Below, in pieces: positions 1 to 7,391 of a DNA stretch of 64,000 nucleotides; positions within the stretch are counted from its first letter, which is position 1; each line of letters begins with the position of its first letter. This DNA is from Kiritimatiellia bacterium (GTDB lineage: Bacteria > Verrucomicrobiota > Kiritimatiellia > RFP12 > UBA1067), in the NCBI GenBank assembly GCA_017514235.1, contig JAFWKK010000039.1:62001-126000 (forward strand), written 5' to 3'. The notes below the pieces were generated by a model. It was not told the origin of the DNA. It ran no database searches and saw nothing but the letters and a program-made list of their open reading frames with translations. The position numbers were made by a program, and so were the translations under genes.

Positions 1-280
1 CAACCAGTTTCAAGTTGGAACGGATTGACAGCGGCAATGTGTAGTAGGGACCACCTCTGTTATCCAGCACCACAGTCTTTGCTCCAGACGCGAGCGCAGC
101 TCGGATGAAACGCGTAGAATCATTAACGTCATAACCCCACCAAGAAACCTGAGCGTCCGCTATCTCGCCAGACTCAACTTGGGCCACCTTGTCCTGGCAA
201 GCCCACGGCTCCTCGGCGAAAGCGCAAAGTGTAATGGCAGCAATCACTGCCATGACACCTTTCAGATGACGTTTACGCAT
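1..280 (-). CDS. Secreted right-handed beta-helix (pectate-lyase-like) protein, 3' part outside window
   Basis: The minus strand opens with ATG at 280 and reads without a stop to base 1, so only about 93 N-terminal residues are seen. They show a basic n-region (MRKRHLKG), a hydrophobic stretch and an AFA-like cleavage site, so the protein is exported. The mature start contains a WWGYDVNDSTRFI stretch followed by ALASGAKTVVLDNRGGPYY. That D-[SD]-T-x-x-I-Q/R-x-A-L pattern is typical of the first coil of pectate-lyase-superfamily parallel beta-helix proteins, where it caps the helix. The gene starts 10 bases after the stop of the SUMF1-like gene and is probably co-transcribed with it. Substrate and catalytic residues cannot be judged from this fragment. 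Confidence 0.6.
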   Translation of the reverse strand, partial: MRKRHLKGVMAVIAAITLCAFAEEPWACQDKVAQVESGEIADAQVSWWGYDVNDSTRFIRAALASGAKTVVLDNRGGPYYTLPLSIRSNLKLV

Positions 281-290
281 TATAGTGCTA

Positions 291-1700
291 TTATTTGAGG
301 CCATCCGTCAGGACTAGACGGAAACCGGCGTAGTCGTAACGCGTCCACAGGTCTTTGCCTGTACGGGAAGCAGACCTCGCGGAAAGCGCTGAATACGGCA
401 GCGATACGTCCCATTTCGAGTAGCGCGGAGACCAGCTGCCGCCCCTGACGGTTCCGAGCGTGGAAGTGCCGCCGTTGTAGGTCTTTCTCGAATCGTTAGG
501 ATTGACATTGAGCCTGCCGTCCAGGCCAGTGATGTCCGTTTCATAAAAGTCAAGGCAAAACTCCCAGACATTACCGTGCATGTCATAGAGGCCCCAGGCA
601 TTTGGCGCATACGAGCCGACTTGGGCCGTGCCGTTCGTTGGACCGACAATGTAACTCGGCTCAACCATGCCAGAACCGCCGTCGACAAAACCACCGTTGT
701 AGGCGTAGCGGCCCGGCAGGTTGTTGTCTACGCCGGCGACTGTGGCGATAAGCGAACCGTCGTTCCAATATCCCTCCCCACGTCCAGCCCGACAGGCGTA
801 TTCCCACTGCGCCTCCGTCGGAAGATCAAACGAGAATCCAGTCTTCGTCCTCAGCTTGCCAAGGAAAGAGTTCGGGTAAGGCGCGTTCGGCCAGTCATAG
901 TCCGGGTTGGATTCAAGGTATTCTGCCGTCGGCCGTGTGCTGCCATCGACAGACCTTATTTCGCTTCGTCCGATCCATTCCGCAGGACGCATTGCGCCGC
1001 CCGTCTTAAATTTAGAGAAATTGTAGCCCGTCACGTACTGCCACTGCAACTGGGTAACCGGAAAGACGCCGATGTAGTAGTTGTTAGTGATCGTCGCCTG
1101 ATGCGTCGTTTCCCGCGCATCGTTCCACGGGGTGGCCTCGTTGACACTACCCATCGTGAAGGTGACGTTTTTCGCCGAAATCTTGCGTAGCACGAGCAGC
1201 GACTGGCGGTAATCGGGGTTCGTCAACAACCCACCGGGAAGATAGTTCTCGGCAGGGTAGTACTGCGCCGAATCCGCAACAGCGTCATTGCCGACATTAA
1301 CCACCATGTAGTCCGGAGGATTGTCAAGCGACCAGGCCGTCACGACAGCGCGCGCCTCGCCGGCCGGCACCTTGTGGTCCGGCCATGAGTGATCAGGATG
1401 CCAGGTAATGGTGTGAACAGCCTCGGCGTCACCGGACACCTTTTTCCAGACCTCGCTTCCGGGATCAAAGCAACTGATGTTTTCGCCGCCGATCGAGGCC
1501 CAGGTGCTGCCGGTAGCATTAGTCTGGATGTCTACCGTCACTACGGCCGGAGCATTCGCCAACCTGTAGGTGATTGTCACGGTCCTCGTGGCTACGTCTT
1601 GGGCCATCGTGACATCCGACACTTCGGGAACGGCCGCACGAAGCGCCAGAGCGGTCAATCCGCAAACAATAGACGCTGACCTGTTAAAGTTCATTGACAT
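291..1700 (-). CDS. Secreted SUMF1/FGE-fold protein (formylglycine-generating-enzyme-like), probably not a true FGE
   Basis: 469 residues. An N-terminal signal sequence ends near ALRAAV, followed by a beta-rich region (about residues 25-150). A SUMF1/FGE-sulfatase fold fills about 175-469, recognised by FTMGSVNEA, FDLPTEAQWEYACRAG, NAWGLYDMHGNVWEFCLD, TVRGGSW and the terminal YDYAGFRLVL. Real formylglycine-generating enzymes carry catalytic cysteines just before the final GFR; here that segment (SARSASRTGKDLWTRYDY) has none, and no sulfatase gene is in the window. A binding or other SUMF-fold role is therefore more likely than sulfatase activation. AGAAAGGA stands 4-5 bases before the ATG at 1700, which favours this start over the internal ATG at 1694. 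It lies between the small secreted protein and the beta-helix gene. Confidence 0.85.
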   Translation of the reverse strand: MSMNFNRSASIVCGLTALALRAAVPEVSDVTMAQDVATRTVTITYRLANAPAVVTVDIQTNATGSTWASIGGENISCFDPGSEVWKKVSGDAEAVHTITWHPDHSWPDHKVPAGEARAVVTAWSLDNPPDYMVVNVGNDAVADSAQYYPAENYLPGGLLTNPDYRQSLLVLRKISAKNVTFTMGSVNEATPWNDARETTHQATITNNYYIGVFPVTQLQWQYVTGYNFSKFKTGGAMRPAEWIGRSEIRSVDGSTRPTAEYLESNPDYDWPNAPYPNSFLGKLRTKTGFSFDLPTEAQWEYACRAGRGEGYWNDGSLIATVAGVDNNLPGRYAYNGGFVDGGSGMVEPSYIVGPTNGTAQVGSYAPNAWGLYDMHGNVWEFCLDFYETDITGLDGRLNVNPNDSRKTYNGGTSTLGTVRGGSWSPRYSKWDVSLPYSALSARSASRTGKDLWTRYDYAGFRLVLTDGLK

Positions 1701-1748
1701 TTTCCTTTCTGATTGCCAATCGTGGAGTTGGAGTTAAAGAAGTTAGCG

Positions 1749-1997
1749 TTAATGAAAGATGATAAACATGCCTCGCGGTTTCGTAGACACGAACCGAGTG
1801 CTTTGCACTCCGAAGTCAAACGTCCGATACCGGGCCTCAAGCGGTTGTAGCGCAGACGGGGTACCGTACGTGTCCGTCTCCAACCCGATACCAGATGAAG
1901 CGGCCGAATGCGATCCCTCCGGAATTGCCGTATCTGCAACAACCCGTATTGCGGGCATCGCCAGACAGCACAAGAAGACACCAAACCATCGTATCAC
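1749..1997 (-). CDS. Small secreted protein of unknown function (82 aa)
   Basis: I do not recognise the family. A GTG start at 1997 is chosen because GGAGG stands 6 bases upstream. An upstream in-frame TTG at 2027 lacks such a site. The product begins MIRWFGVFLCCLAMPAIRVVA, a good signal peptide, then has about 60 polar residues and ends in RGMFIIFH. A TGGTATAAT promoter lies about 70 bases upstream, divergent from the regulator gene. Its stop is 48 bases before the SUMF1-like gene, so it probably heads a small operon with that gene and the beta-helix gene. It could also be a truncated N-terminal remnant of a longer exported protein. Confidence 0.45.
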   Translation of the reverse strand: MIRWFGVFLCCLAMPAIRVVADTAIPEGSHSAASSGIGLETDTYGTPSALQPLEARYRTFDFGVQSTRFVSTKPRGMFIIFH

Positions 1998-2061
1998 TGC
2001 TTGCCTCCATTTCAATTTGAATTGCAATTTGTCTGCGACTCAGAATGCTCATTCTTGAATC

Positions 2062-2143
2062 GCATGCAGATTATACCATATGGGCGATCCTCTTTCCAGC
2101 ACGAAAAAAATACTCATTTCGGCATGCATTACTATGGTATAAT
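2062..2143. promoter_or_regulatory. Divergent promoter region with paired GCATGCA sites
   Basis: A minus-strand TGGTATAAT has its TATAAT at 2075-2070. A plus-strand TGGTATAAT has its TATAAT at 2138-2143. The two promoters face away from each other and serve the small secreted protein operon and the XylR-like regulator. GCATGCA occurs at 2062-2068 and again at 2122-2128, exactly 60 bases apart (about six helical turns), each copy close to one -10 element. The regulator starts at 2150, 6 bases after its TATAAT, so its mRNA is predicted to be leaderless. Operator function is inference. Confidence 0.5.
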
Positions 2144-2149
2144 ACGCTT

Positions 2150-3286
2150 ATGAAAAAGTTCGTTCCAAACATACTTATCGTCCTGCCCATGGCCTATCAG
2201 GACGGTATCGGCAAGCACAACGGCATCATGCGGTTTCTAAGTTCCCGCAATATCACTTGGAACATTTTCTTCAACAGGATGACTTCCACATGGGCTGACC
2301 CAACTATCGACAAGAAGACCAGATATGACGGCATCATCCTTGACGGAAGCGGGCCCGACAAGTTCTATGACGCCTATCGCGGCATCGACTGCCCGACCGT
2401 CACGTTCGACTGGCATCGAAACTGGCACCCGGGCCGACGCAATTCTTGGGTGTTGATCTCTTCAGACGCCACCAGCATCGGACAAGCCGCTGCAGAAACC
2501 CTCTCCGCAACAAGCGAATACGCGTCAGTCGCTTATGCGCCAACGGCCAACAGCTTCAACTGGGTCCGCAACAGAGGAAAAGCCTTTCGAAAGGCATTGT
2601 CCGCAAGGGGAATCAAATCGCTCTGCCTCAATGCACTGTTGCCTTTCGAAGACCAGTTGCTCCAACTACCTAAGCCTGCCGCTGTCTTTGCAGCCAACGA
2701 CGTCATCGCCATCAAAGTCCTGGACGCCGCGAAACATGTCGGCATTTCCATTCCGGCTGACCTCTCCGTGCTTGGAGTTGACAACGAATCCTGCATCTGT
2801 TTGCATTCGATTCCGACGCTGTCCAGCATCCAACCCGACTTCGAAGAAGCCGGATTCCTTGCGGCAAAGGCCCTGCAGACAATGATCGAACGTCGGCCGA
2901 CACCCATGTCACACCGTTATCGCGTCAAATGCGTCGTCAGGCGCAAATCAATGGAACCAGCCAGTCCGGCCGGTAAACTCGTCCTCAGAGCACTCGAAGC
3001 CATACGCACGATAGATGATCCGCTCATGCATGTCGATGACATCGCAACAAAACTCGGCGTCTCACGACGGCTCCTCGACAAGCGTTTCCGACAGATTGAC
3101 GGACGTAGCGTTCTTGAGGCAATCCAAGACCAGAAGCTTAAGCGCATCTGCACGCTCCTGAAGACCACACGGCTGTCGATTCGGGAGATATGCGAGAACT
3201 GCTGCTTCAGGTCTCCAACCTATCCTATGCAGCTCTTCCACAAACGCTTCGGCATGACGATGCGCGCCTGGCGGTCAAGCCAATGA
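2150..3286 (+). CDS. XylR-like transcriptional regulator: LacI-type sugar-binding domain plus AraC HTH
   Basis: 378 residues from ATG 2150. The frame stays open upstream, but the promoter TATAAT at 2138-2143 rules out an earlier start. Residues about 5-260 resemble the periplasmic-binding-protein fold of LacI/XylR regulators: FAANDVIAIKVLDAAKHVG, IPADLSVLGVDN, then LSSIQPDFEEAGFLAA. Residues about 275-378 form an AraC double HTH with VDDIATKLGVSRRLLDKRF and, at the second helix, IREICENCCF near the usual xxIA-xxxGF position, ending FGMTMRAWR. This is the XylR architecture used for sugar sensing. It is divergent from the small-protein/SUMF1/beta-helix operon and also close to the GH109/GH20 pair, either of which may be its target. 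The ligand is unknown. Confidence 0.85.
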   Translation: MKKFVPNILIVLPMAYQDGIGKHNGIMRFLSSRNITWNIFFNRMTSTWADPTIDKKTRYDGIILDGSGPDKFYDAYRGIDCPTVTFDWHRNWHPGRRNSWVLISSDATSIGQAAAETLSATSEYASVAYAPTANSFNWVRNRGKAFRKALSARGIKSLCLNALLPFEDQLLQLPKPAAVFAANDVIAIKVLDAAKHVGISIPADLSVLGVDNESCICLHSIPTLSSIQPDFEEAGFLAAKALQTMIERRPTPMSHRYRVKCVVRRKSMEPASPAGKLVLRALEAIRTIDDPLMHVDDIATKLGVSRRLLDKRFRQIDGRSVLEAIQDQKLKRICTLLKTTRLSIREICENCCFRSPTYPMQLFHKRFGMTMRAWRSSQ

Positions 3287-3338
3287 CGAGGGGCGCCGGT
3301 TGACGCCGACGCCTCACGTCTCCTGCCCAGCCCGCCAA

Positions 3339-4844
3339 TCAGGTCGTTTGAGCGTCCTTCGCATGAATGACGCCCTTGCCGAAATCAAACTTGTTGATGT
3401 CGATCTCGTCGACGGTGAAGGCCTTCGCCGTCTTCCAGCCGCCACGAGTATAGTCCGGGAAGTCCAACGTCTTCGACCCGGCATTGACCGATCGCTCAGA
3501 GAGTTCTACGATAGACGAATAAGTCGCCAGGTCATAGACATCCGTATCGAGCGGAAGTCCGTTCTGCAGGCAATAAGCCCACCGGAGGTCCATGACGAAA
3601 TCCATGCCGCCATGTCCACCGACCTTCTTCGCCATTTCGCCAGCCACCTTCCAGAACGGATGTTTGTACTCCTCGCTCAGCCGTTTCGCCTTTTCAAAGT
3701 CAAAATAGACATGCAGGTACTCGCCGGGCTTCGACTCCCAGGCAAAACGGCATGGGCTTCCCATTTGGTAGGCATCGGCCGGCTTCCAAAAGTCGAGAGA
3801 TATGCCCGTGAATACACCATGCGTGCCGAGATATGTGTTGCCGCGGTTGTACGGCATCGGCGTGCAGACATTATGCTTCAAGGTAATGACCCTGCCGTTG
3901 GCTGTGTGGATCATCGACATGTTTATGTCGCCCTTAGTCATCTTCTGCTCGTAGCGGTTGAAGCGCTTGCCATCGATGCCGACAACACTGTCGTTCCTGG
4001 AGAATGTCGCGCGCGCATACGCCTCGAAAGACGCCGACTTCGTCTCCATTGAGACGATCTGGTCTAAGCGGTCGCCACGATTGATGTCCAGGCAACGGCC
4101 AGCCGGAACAAGACCGTGCGTCGGATAGTAGTTTCCATGTTGCTCCATATGCCGTTTCAAACGCCAGAAACGCCCGTCTTTCGGATTGTACTGCAAAACG
4201 CGCTGGTCATGCGTGTACTCCACCTCGGCCTGGATGATTTCGCCAAGCTTGCCCTTGTGGATGAGGTTGAACGCCAGCATCTCCGCCTCACCGTAGGTAC
4301 AGTTCTCGAGCATCATGCAATGACGACGATACTTCTCCGCGGCTTCGACAGTCTCCCAGCACTCATCAAGGCTGAACGCTCCGGGAACCTCCTGGAGAAC
4401 ATGCTTACCGTGCGCCATCGCATAGACATTGATAGGGCAGTGTAGCGACCGCGGCGTCACCGAATAGACAACGTCGACGATGTCAGAATCACAAAGTCCC
4501 TTCCATGCGTCTTCATCGCCATTGCGACTCCATTCCCTTGCTGCCGGCTTGCCGTTTTCTTTCAGCCACTTCTGCGCCCGGTCAAGCATCGCCGCATTGA
4601 TGTCTGAAATAGCCGTCACCCGGCATCCTGGGATTTGCGAAATGCGCTGGACAGCCCCAATGCCGCGAGCTCCAACACCGATCACTCCGACACGTATCAG
4701 TTTCATAGGAGCAACGTGGAATCCATGCATGGACCCGCCGTCGCCAAAGCCGAGCGTGTTTTTCTCACTGATGCAACCGGCAGCAGCAGCCGCGACCCCC
4801 ATCCAGGCCGTGCCCTTCAGAAAGTCTCTTCTGTTTTGATTCAT
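3339..4844 (-). CDS. Exported Gfo/Idh/MocA-family protein, GH109-like (alpha-N-acetylgalactosaminidase candidate)
   Basis: 501 residues. The N-terminus MNQNRRDFLKG is a twin-arginine signal, followed by an alanine-rich hydrophobic stretch ending AAAGC, which could also be a lipobox. A Rossmann NAD site follows (IRVGVIGVGARGIG), then DINAAMLDRA and the Gfo/Idh EKP-like region HGKHVLQEVPGA. Segments YPTHGLVPAGRCLDINRGD and RHCMMLENCTYGEAEM are what I associate with GH109, the NAD-dependent alpha-N-acetylgalactosaminidases. A plain dehydrogenase role cannot be excluded. ATG 4844 is preferred over GTG 4847 because AAAGGAAG lies upstream at suitable spacing. It is divergent from the GH20-like gene, and together they point to amino-sugar glycan breakdown outside the cytoplasm. 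Confidence 0.8.
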   Translation of the reverse strand: MNQNRRDFLKGTAWMGVAAAAAGCISEKNTLGFGDGGSMHGFHVAPMKLIRVGVIGVGARGIGAVQRISQIPGCRVTAISDINAAMLDRAQKWLKENGKPAAREWSRNGDEDAWKGLCDSDIVDVVYSVTPRSLHCPINVYAMAHGKHVLQEVPGAFSLDECWETVEAAEKYRRHCMMLENCTYGEAEMLAFNLIHKGKLGEIIQAEVEYTHDQRVLQYNPKDGRFWRLKRHMEQHGNYYPTHGLVPAGRCLDINRGDRLDQIVSMETKSASFEAYARATFSRNDSVVGIDGKRFNRYEQKMTKGDINMSMIHTANGRVITLKHNVCTPMPYNRGNTYLGTHGVFTGISLDFWKPADAYQMGSPCRFAWESKPGEYLHVYFDFEKAKRLSEEYKHPFWKVAGEMAKKVGGHGGMDFVMDLRWAYCLQNGLPLDTDVYDLATYSSIVELSERSVNAGSKTLDFPDYTRGGWKTAKAFTVDEIDINKFDFGKGVIHAKDAQTT

Positions 4845-5047
4845 CACTTCTTCCTTTCATTTGTACGTTTCGTTGAAATCACAGTCTTGACATCGAACAG
4901 GCAGCTGGAGCTTTCTTGGATACACAGAAGCAGAAGCAAGCGTAGGCGAAGCGGCCGCCTGTTGACAAAACAACAAGCCAATCCGCACGCATTGCTCCCA
5001 CCGAACCAACTGCCGGAACAAAGAGTCTGCTGACATTCATGATTAAC

Positions 5048-5053
5048 ATTATA
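5048..5053 (-). promoter_or_regulatory. Promoter -10 for the GH109-like gene, with about 190-base leader
   Basis: GCGTTATAAT on the minus strand has its TATAAT at 5053-5048. The predicted transcription start near 5041 leaves a leader of about 195 bases before the ATG at 4844. The leader contains a small open frame from about 5041 to 4880 (53 codons) with no ribosome site of its own. No riboswitch class was recognised in it. Confidence 0.45.
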
Positions 5054-5106
5054 ACGCAAAATCACTATTCTTTTCGGCACAGAATTAATACAGGATCAAG
5101 CATTAG

Positions 5107-5135
5107 TTGACCATACGCAGAATATCTTGTATAAT
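5107..5135 (+). promoter_or_regulatory. Sigma-70 promoter giving a leaderless GH20-like mRNA
   Basis: TTGACC at 5107-5112 and TATAAT at 5130-5135 are separated by exactly 17 bases, the best canonical promoter in the window. The start codon ATG at 5142 comes 6 bases after TATAAT, at the expected transcription start point, and no Shine-Dalgarno sequence can fit. Confidence 0.75.
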
Positions 5136-5141
5136 CACGCC

Positions 5142-6245
5142 ATGACACGAAAAAACTTCATCAAAACCACCTTGTTCACCGGTCTCTCGTCCGCCATGCC
5201 ACGATCGCTGGGCGCCGCGAACGATTCGCACAACATCAAGGCGATGCTCTTGCATCTTGGTTTCAACATGTGGTGCGACTACCTGCCCGAGGACATGGAT
5301 CAGTCTGTTCTACGCCACGGCGATATTGGCACGCCCGACACCGTCCTGCGCACTCGTGACGAGTTCTGGAGGAAAGCCACCGACCGCATGGCCGAACGCG
5401 GGCTTAACATGCTTGTGATAGATCTCGGCGAAGGGCTTGTCTTCCCGAGCCACCCTGAGCTGGCAATCAAGGGCAGTTGGACTGCGGACAAGATGCGCGC
5501 GGAAGTCACGCGCCTTCGCAAGGTTGGCATCGAATCCATTCCGAAGCTAAACTTCTCCACGCATCACAACGGCTGGATGAAGCATTACCATCACATGGTC
5601 TCTTCGCCCGCCTATTACCGCTTCTGCGAGGAGGTGATCCGAGACGTTGCCGAGATATTCGGCCGCCCGAGGTTCTTTCACATCGGCTGTGACGAGGAAA
5701 ACGTCTGGAACCTGGCGAATGACGGCTATCACCGCAGCATCGTCGCGCGGACCAAGGAACTATGGGAACACGACTTCCTCCATCTCGTGCGAACGTGTGA
5801 AAGGAACGGAATGCGACCTTGGGCATGGAGCGACTACTCATGGGACCATACCGACTTCCTACAGCGCTGTCCAAAAAGTGTCATCATGAGCAACTGGTTC
5901 TACGACGAGTCGAACGGAGGCTTTGACTTGGCGAAGAACAATACAGTCTGCCGCAAACGCCTCAAAAACTTTTATGATCTCGCCAAAGCAGGGTTCGACC
6001 AGATTCCATGTGGAACGAACTGGGCTGGCTACATGCGCGAGGAACTTAAGATCGGCGCTGACGATGTCATCGGCAAGCTCGTGAAGCTTTGCCGGAGGGA
6101 TATTCCGCCAATCCATCTCAAAGGGTTCCTTATGACTTCCTGGCGAGCCCTTGACACTCCCGAGAACCTCGCCTTCAACCTTAAGGCAATCGACTTGATG
6201 TCCACAGCACTCACGCCTCAAGATGCCAGCAGTATCCGTTTGTAG
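5142..6245 (+). CDS. Secreted GH20-like beta-N-acetylhexosaminidase
   Basis: 367 residues. The start MTRKNFIKTTLFTGLSSAM looks like a signal sequence of the sec or weak Tat type, but has no clear twin arginine. The body is a TIM-barrel glycosidase: LNMLVIDLGEG (strand and turn), IPKLNFSTHHNGW, then FHIGCDEE with His180-Gly182-Asp184-Glu185 matching the H-x-G-x-D-E active-site motif of GH20, where Asp orients the N-acetyl group and Glu is the acid. Later WAWSDYSW and LMTSWRA fit the barrel's substrate-binding tryptophans. It is short and lacks the usual GH20b N-terminal domain. Paired divergently with a GH109-like enzyme, it probably removes terminal GlcNAc/GalNAc. Confidence 0.75.
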   Translation: MTRKNFIKTTLFTGLSSAMPRSLGAANDSHNIKAMLLHLGFNMWCDYLPEDMDQSVLRHGDIGTPDTVLRTRDEFWRKATDRMAERGLNMLVIDLGEGLVFPSHPELAIKGSWTADKMRAEVTRLRKVGIESIPKLNFSTHHNGWMKHYHHMVSSPAYYRFCEEVIRDVAEIFGRPRFFHIGCDEENVWNLANDGYHRSIVARTKELWEHDFLHLVRTCERNGMRPWAWSDYSWDHTDFLQRCPKSVIMSNWFYDESNGGFDLAKNNTVCRKRLKNFYDLAKAGFDQIPCGTNWAGYMREELKIGADDVIGKLVKLCRRDIPPIHLKGFLMTSWRALDTPENLAFNLKAIDLMSTALTPQDASSIRL

Positions 6246-6416
6246 TTGGTGAAAAGCAAACATAGACTCAATCACTATTACCTAACTCTCCAAACACCGA
6301 CATATGAACGAAATGCAGAAACTGCATGACATTGACGAATACAAGAAACAACGAAGCAGGGATGCCGACGGCAATTTGGTGGCGGTTCGCTGAGTCGACG
6401 CGGTTGTACGCCGGCG

Positions 6417-7241
6417 TCACGCCATGCTCCGCAACCGATCCAACGTCTCTGCAAAGAGACTTTCAGGAGTGGAGGCACCGCTCGTAACGCCGAGCGTGTC
6501 AATCCCCGAGAAGTCGATCGATTCGAGTTCGCCGGCTGTCCCGGCCATAAAGGCGCTGACGCCACACTTCGTCGCGACTTCGGCAAGGCGGCGCGCGTTG
6601 GCCGACGTGCGCGAACCAAGCACCAGCACGGCAAGCCGTTCCCCGCCGCCGGACGCGCAGAAGCGCCTCACGGCATCCTGCCGGTCCTTGGTTGCGCGGC
6701 AGACGCCGGACGCGAACTCTACCTCGTAGGTCTTGCGCAGCTCGCCCACCTGCCGTTCCACGTCGTCGGCGTTCATGCTCGTCTGGCTGACGACGCCTAT
6801 CCTGCCGCCAGGCGGAGGCAGCGGCGGAACAACGCCGCCTGGAGACGCCGCAGCTATCTCGCCTGCGATTCCCATCGTCTCAACATGATCAGGGTCGCCA
6901 AGCACGACTACCGGCAGGCCCCACTCCGCAAAGGCGCGCGCCGCGCCATGCGCCCTGGCGACGAACGGACATGTTGCGTCCACGACCCTCATGCCGTGCG
7001 ATGCCGCATATTCCCGCACGGACGGCGGCACGCCGTGCGCGGAGAACACAACCGTTTCGCCGTCAGGCACGTCCTCGATACGCTCCACGAACCGAAACCC
7101 CCGGTCCTTCAGCCCGTTTACGACCGTTTCGTTGTGGACAAGCGCATGCAGGCACCAGACGTCACGGAGCGTCATCGCCTTGGCAATTGCCGCGTTCACT
7201 CCGGCGCACAGCCCGTGCGGCTCTATCGTCTTCAGCTTCAC
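6417..7241 (-). CDS. ispH: 4-hydroxy-3-methylbut-2-enyl diphosphate reductase
   Basis: 274 residues, cytosolic [4Fe-4S] enzyme of the last step of the MEP isoprenoid pathway, making IPP and DMAPP. The three iron-sulfur cysteines are Cys12 (HGLCAGV), Cys91 (DATCPFV) and Cys181 (GVCRATKDRQ). Substrate-binding residues His36 (LVHNETVV), His69 (FSAHGVPP) and His119-Glu121 (DHVETMG) are all present. It is slightly shorter than typical IspH, with a proline-glycine-rich loop near 135-146. The start is GTG at 7241, only 15 bases after the tRNA-Met CCA end and without a clear ribosome site, so it is likely read from the tRNA promoter after processing. Confidence 0.95.
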   Translation of the reverse strand: MKLKTIEPHGLCAGVNAAIAKAMTLRDVWCLHALVHNETVVNGLKDRGFRFVERIEDVPDGETVVFSAHGVPPSVREYAASHGMRVVDATCPFVARAHGAARAFAEWGLPVVVLGDPDHVETMGIAGEIAAASPGGVVPPLPPPGGRIGVVSQTSMNADDVERQVGELRKTYEVEFASGVCRATKDRQDAVRRFCASGGGERLAVLVLGSRTSANARRLAEVATKCGVSAFMAGTAGELESIDFSGIDTLGVTSGASTPESLFAETLDRLRSMA

Positions 7242-7256
7242 AAGACTGCGGGAAAG

Positions 7257-7332
7257 TGGTGGCGAGAAAGGGGATCGAACCCTTGACCTTAGGCTTATGA
7301 GTCCTGCGCTCTACCAACTGAGCTATCTCGCC
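7257..7332 (-). tRNA. tRNA-Met (CAU), elongator type
   Basis: 76 bases with encoded CCA. The acceptor arm GGCGAGA pairs with TCTCGCC, the D arm is GCTC/GAGC, and the T arm carries GGTTCGATCC. The anticodon loop CTCATAA puts CAT at positions 34-36. The anticodon stem CAGGA/GCCTA has non-Watson-Crick ends (C27-A43 and A31-G39). The first base pair is G-C, so this is not initiator tRNA. tRNA-Ile2 with lysidine (read as CAT in DNA) cannot be fully excluded. Confidence 0.9.
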
Positions 7333-7354
7333 AATGATCCGTCAAGTTTGTGAT

Positions 7355-7360
7355 ATTCTA
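7355..7360 (-). promoter_or_regulatory. Promoter -10 for tRNA-Met and probably ispH
   Basis: The minus strand reads GATTTGGTAGAATATC, with TAGAAT at 7360-7355 and the TTTGG extension seen at other promoters in this window. The predicted start near 7348 is 16 bases before the mature tRNA end. Confidence 0.5.
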
Positions 7361-7391
7361 CCAAATCCGCGGCAGGAAAGTCAACCGCCTG

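Noticed and set aside
291..1700. True formylglycine-generating enzyme for sulfatases
   Set aside because: The catalytic cysteine region near the C-terminus has no cysteine and no sulfatase gene is present.
4844..5080. Small minus-strand frames in the leader of the GH109-like gene (78 and 53 codons)
   Set aside because: Neither has a ribosome site or recognisable sequence; the region is better explained as a long untranslated leader.
6304..6393. 29-codon plus-strand frame (MNEMQKLHDIDEYKK...) in the gap 6246-6416
   Set aside because: No promoter or Shine-Dalgarno sequence and no known family. It may be a remnant, but nothing supports expression; the gap otherwise shows nothing.
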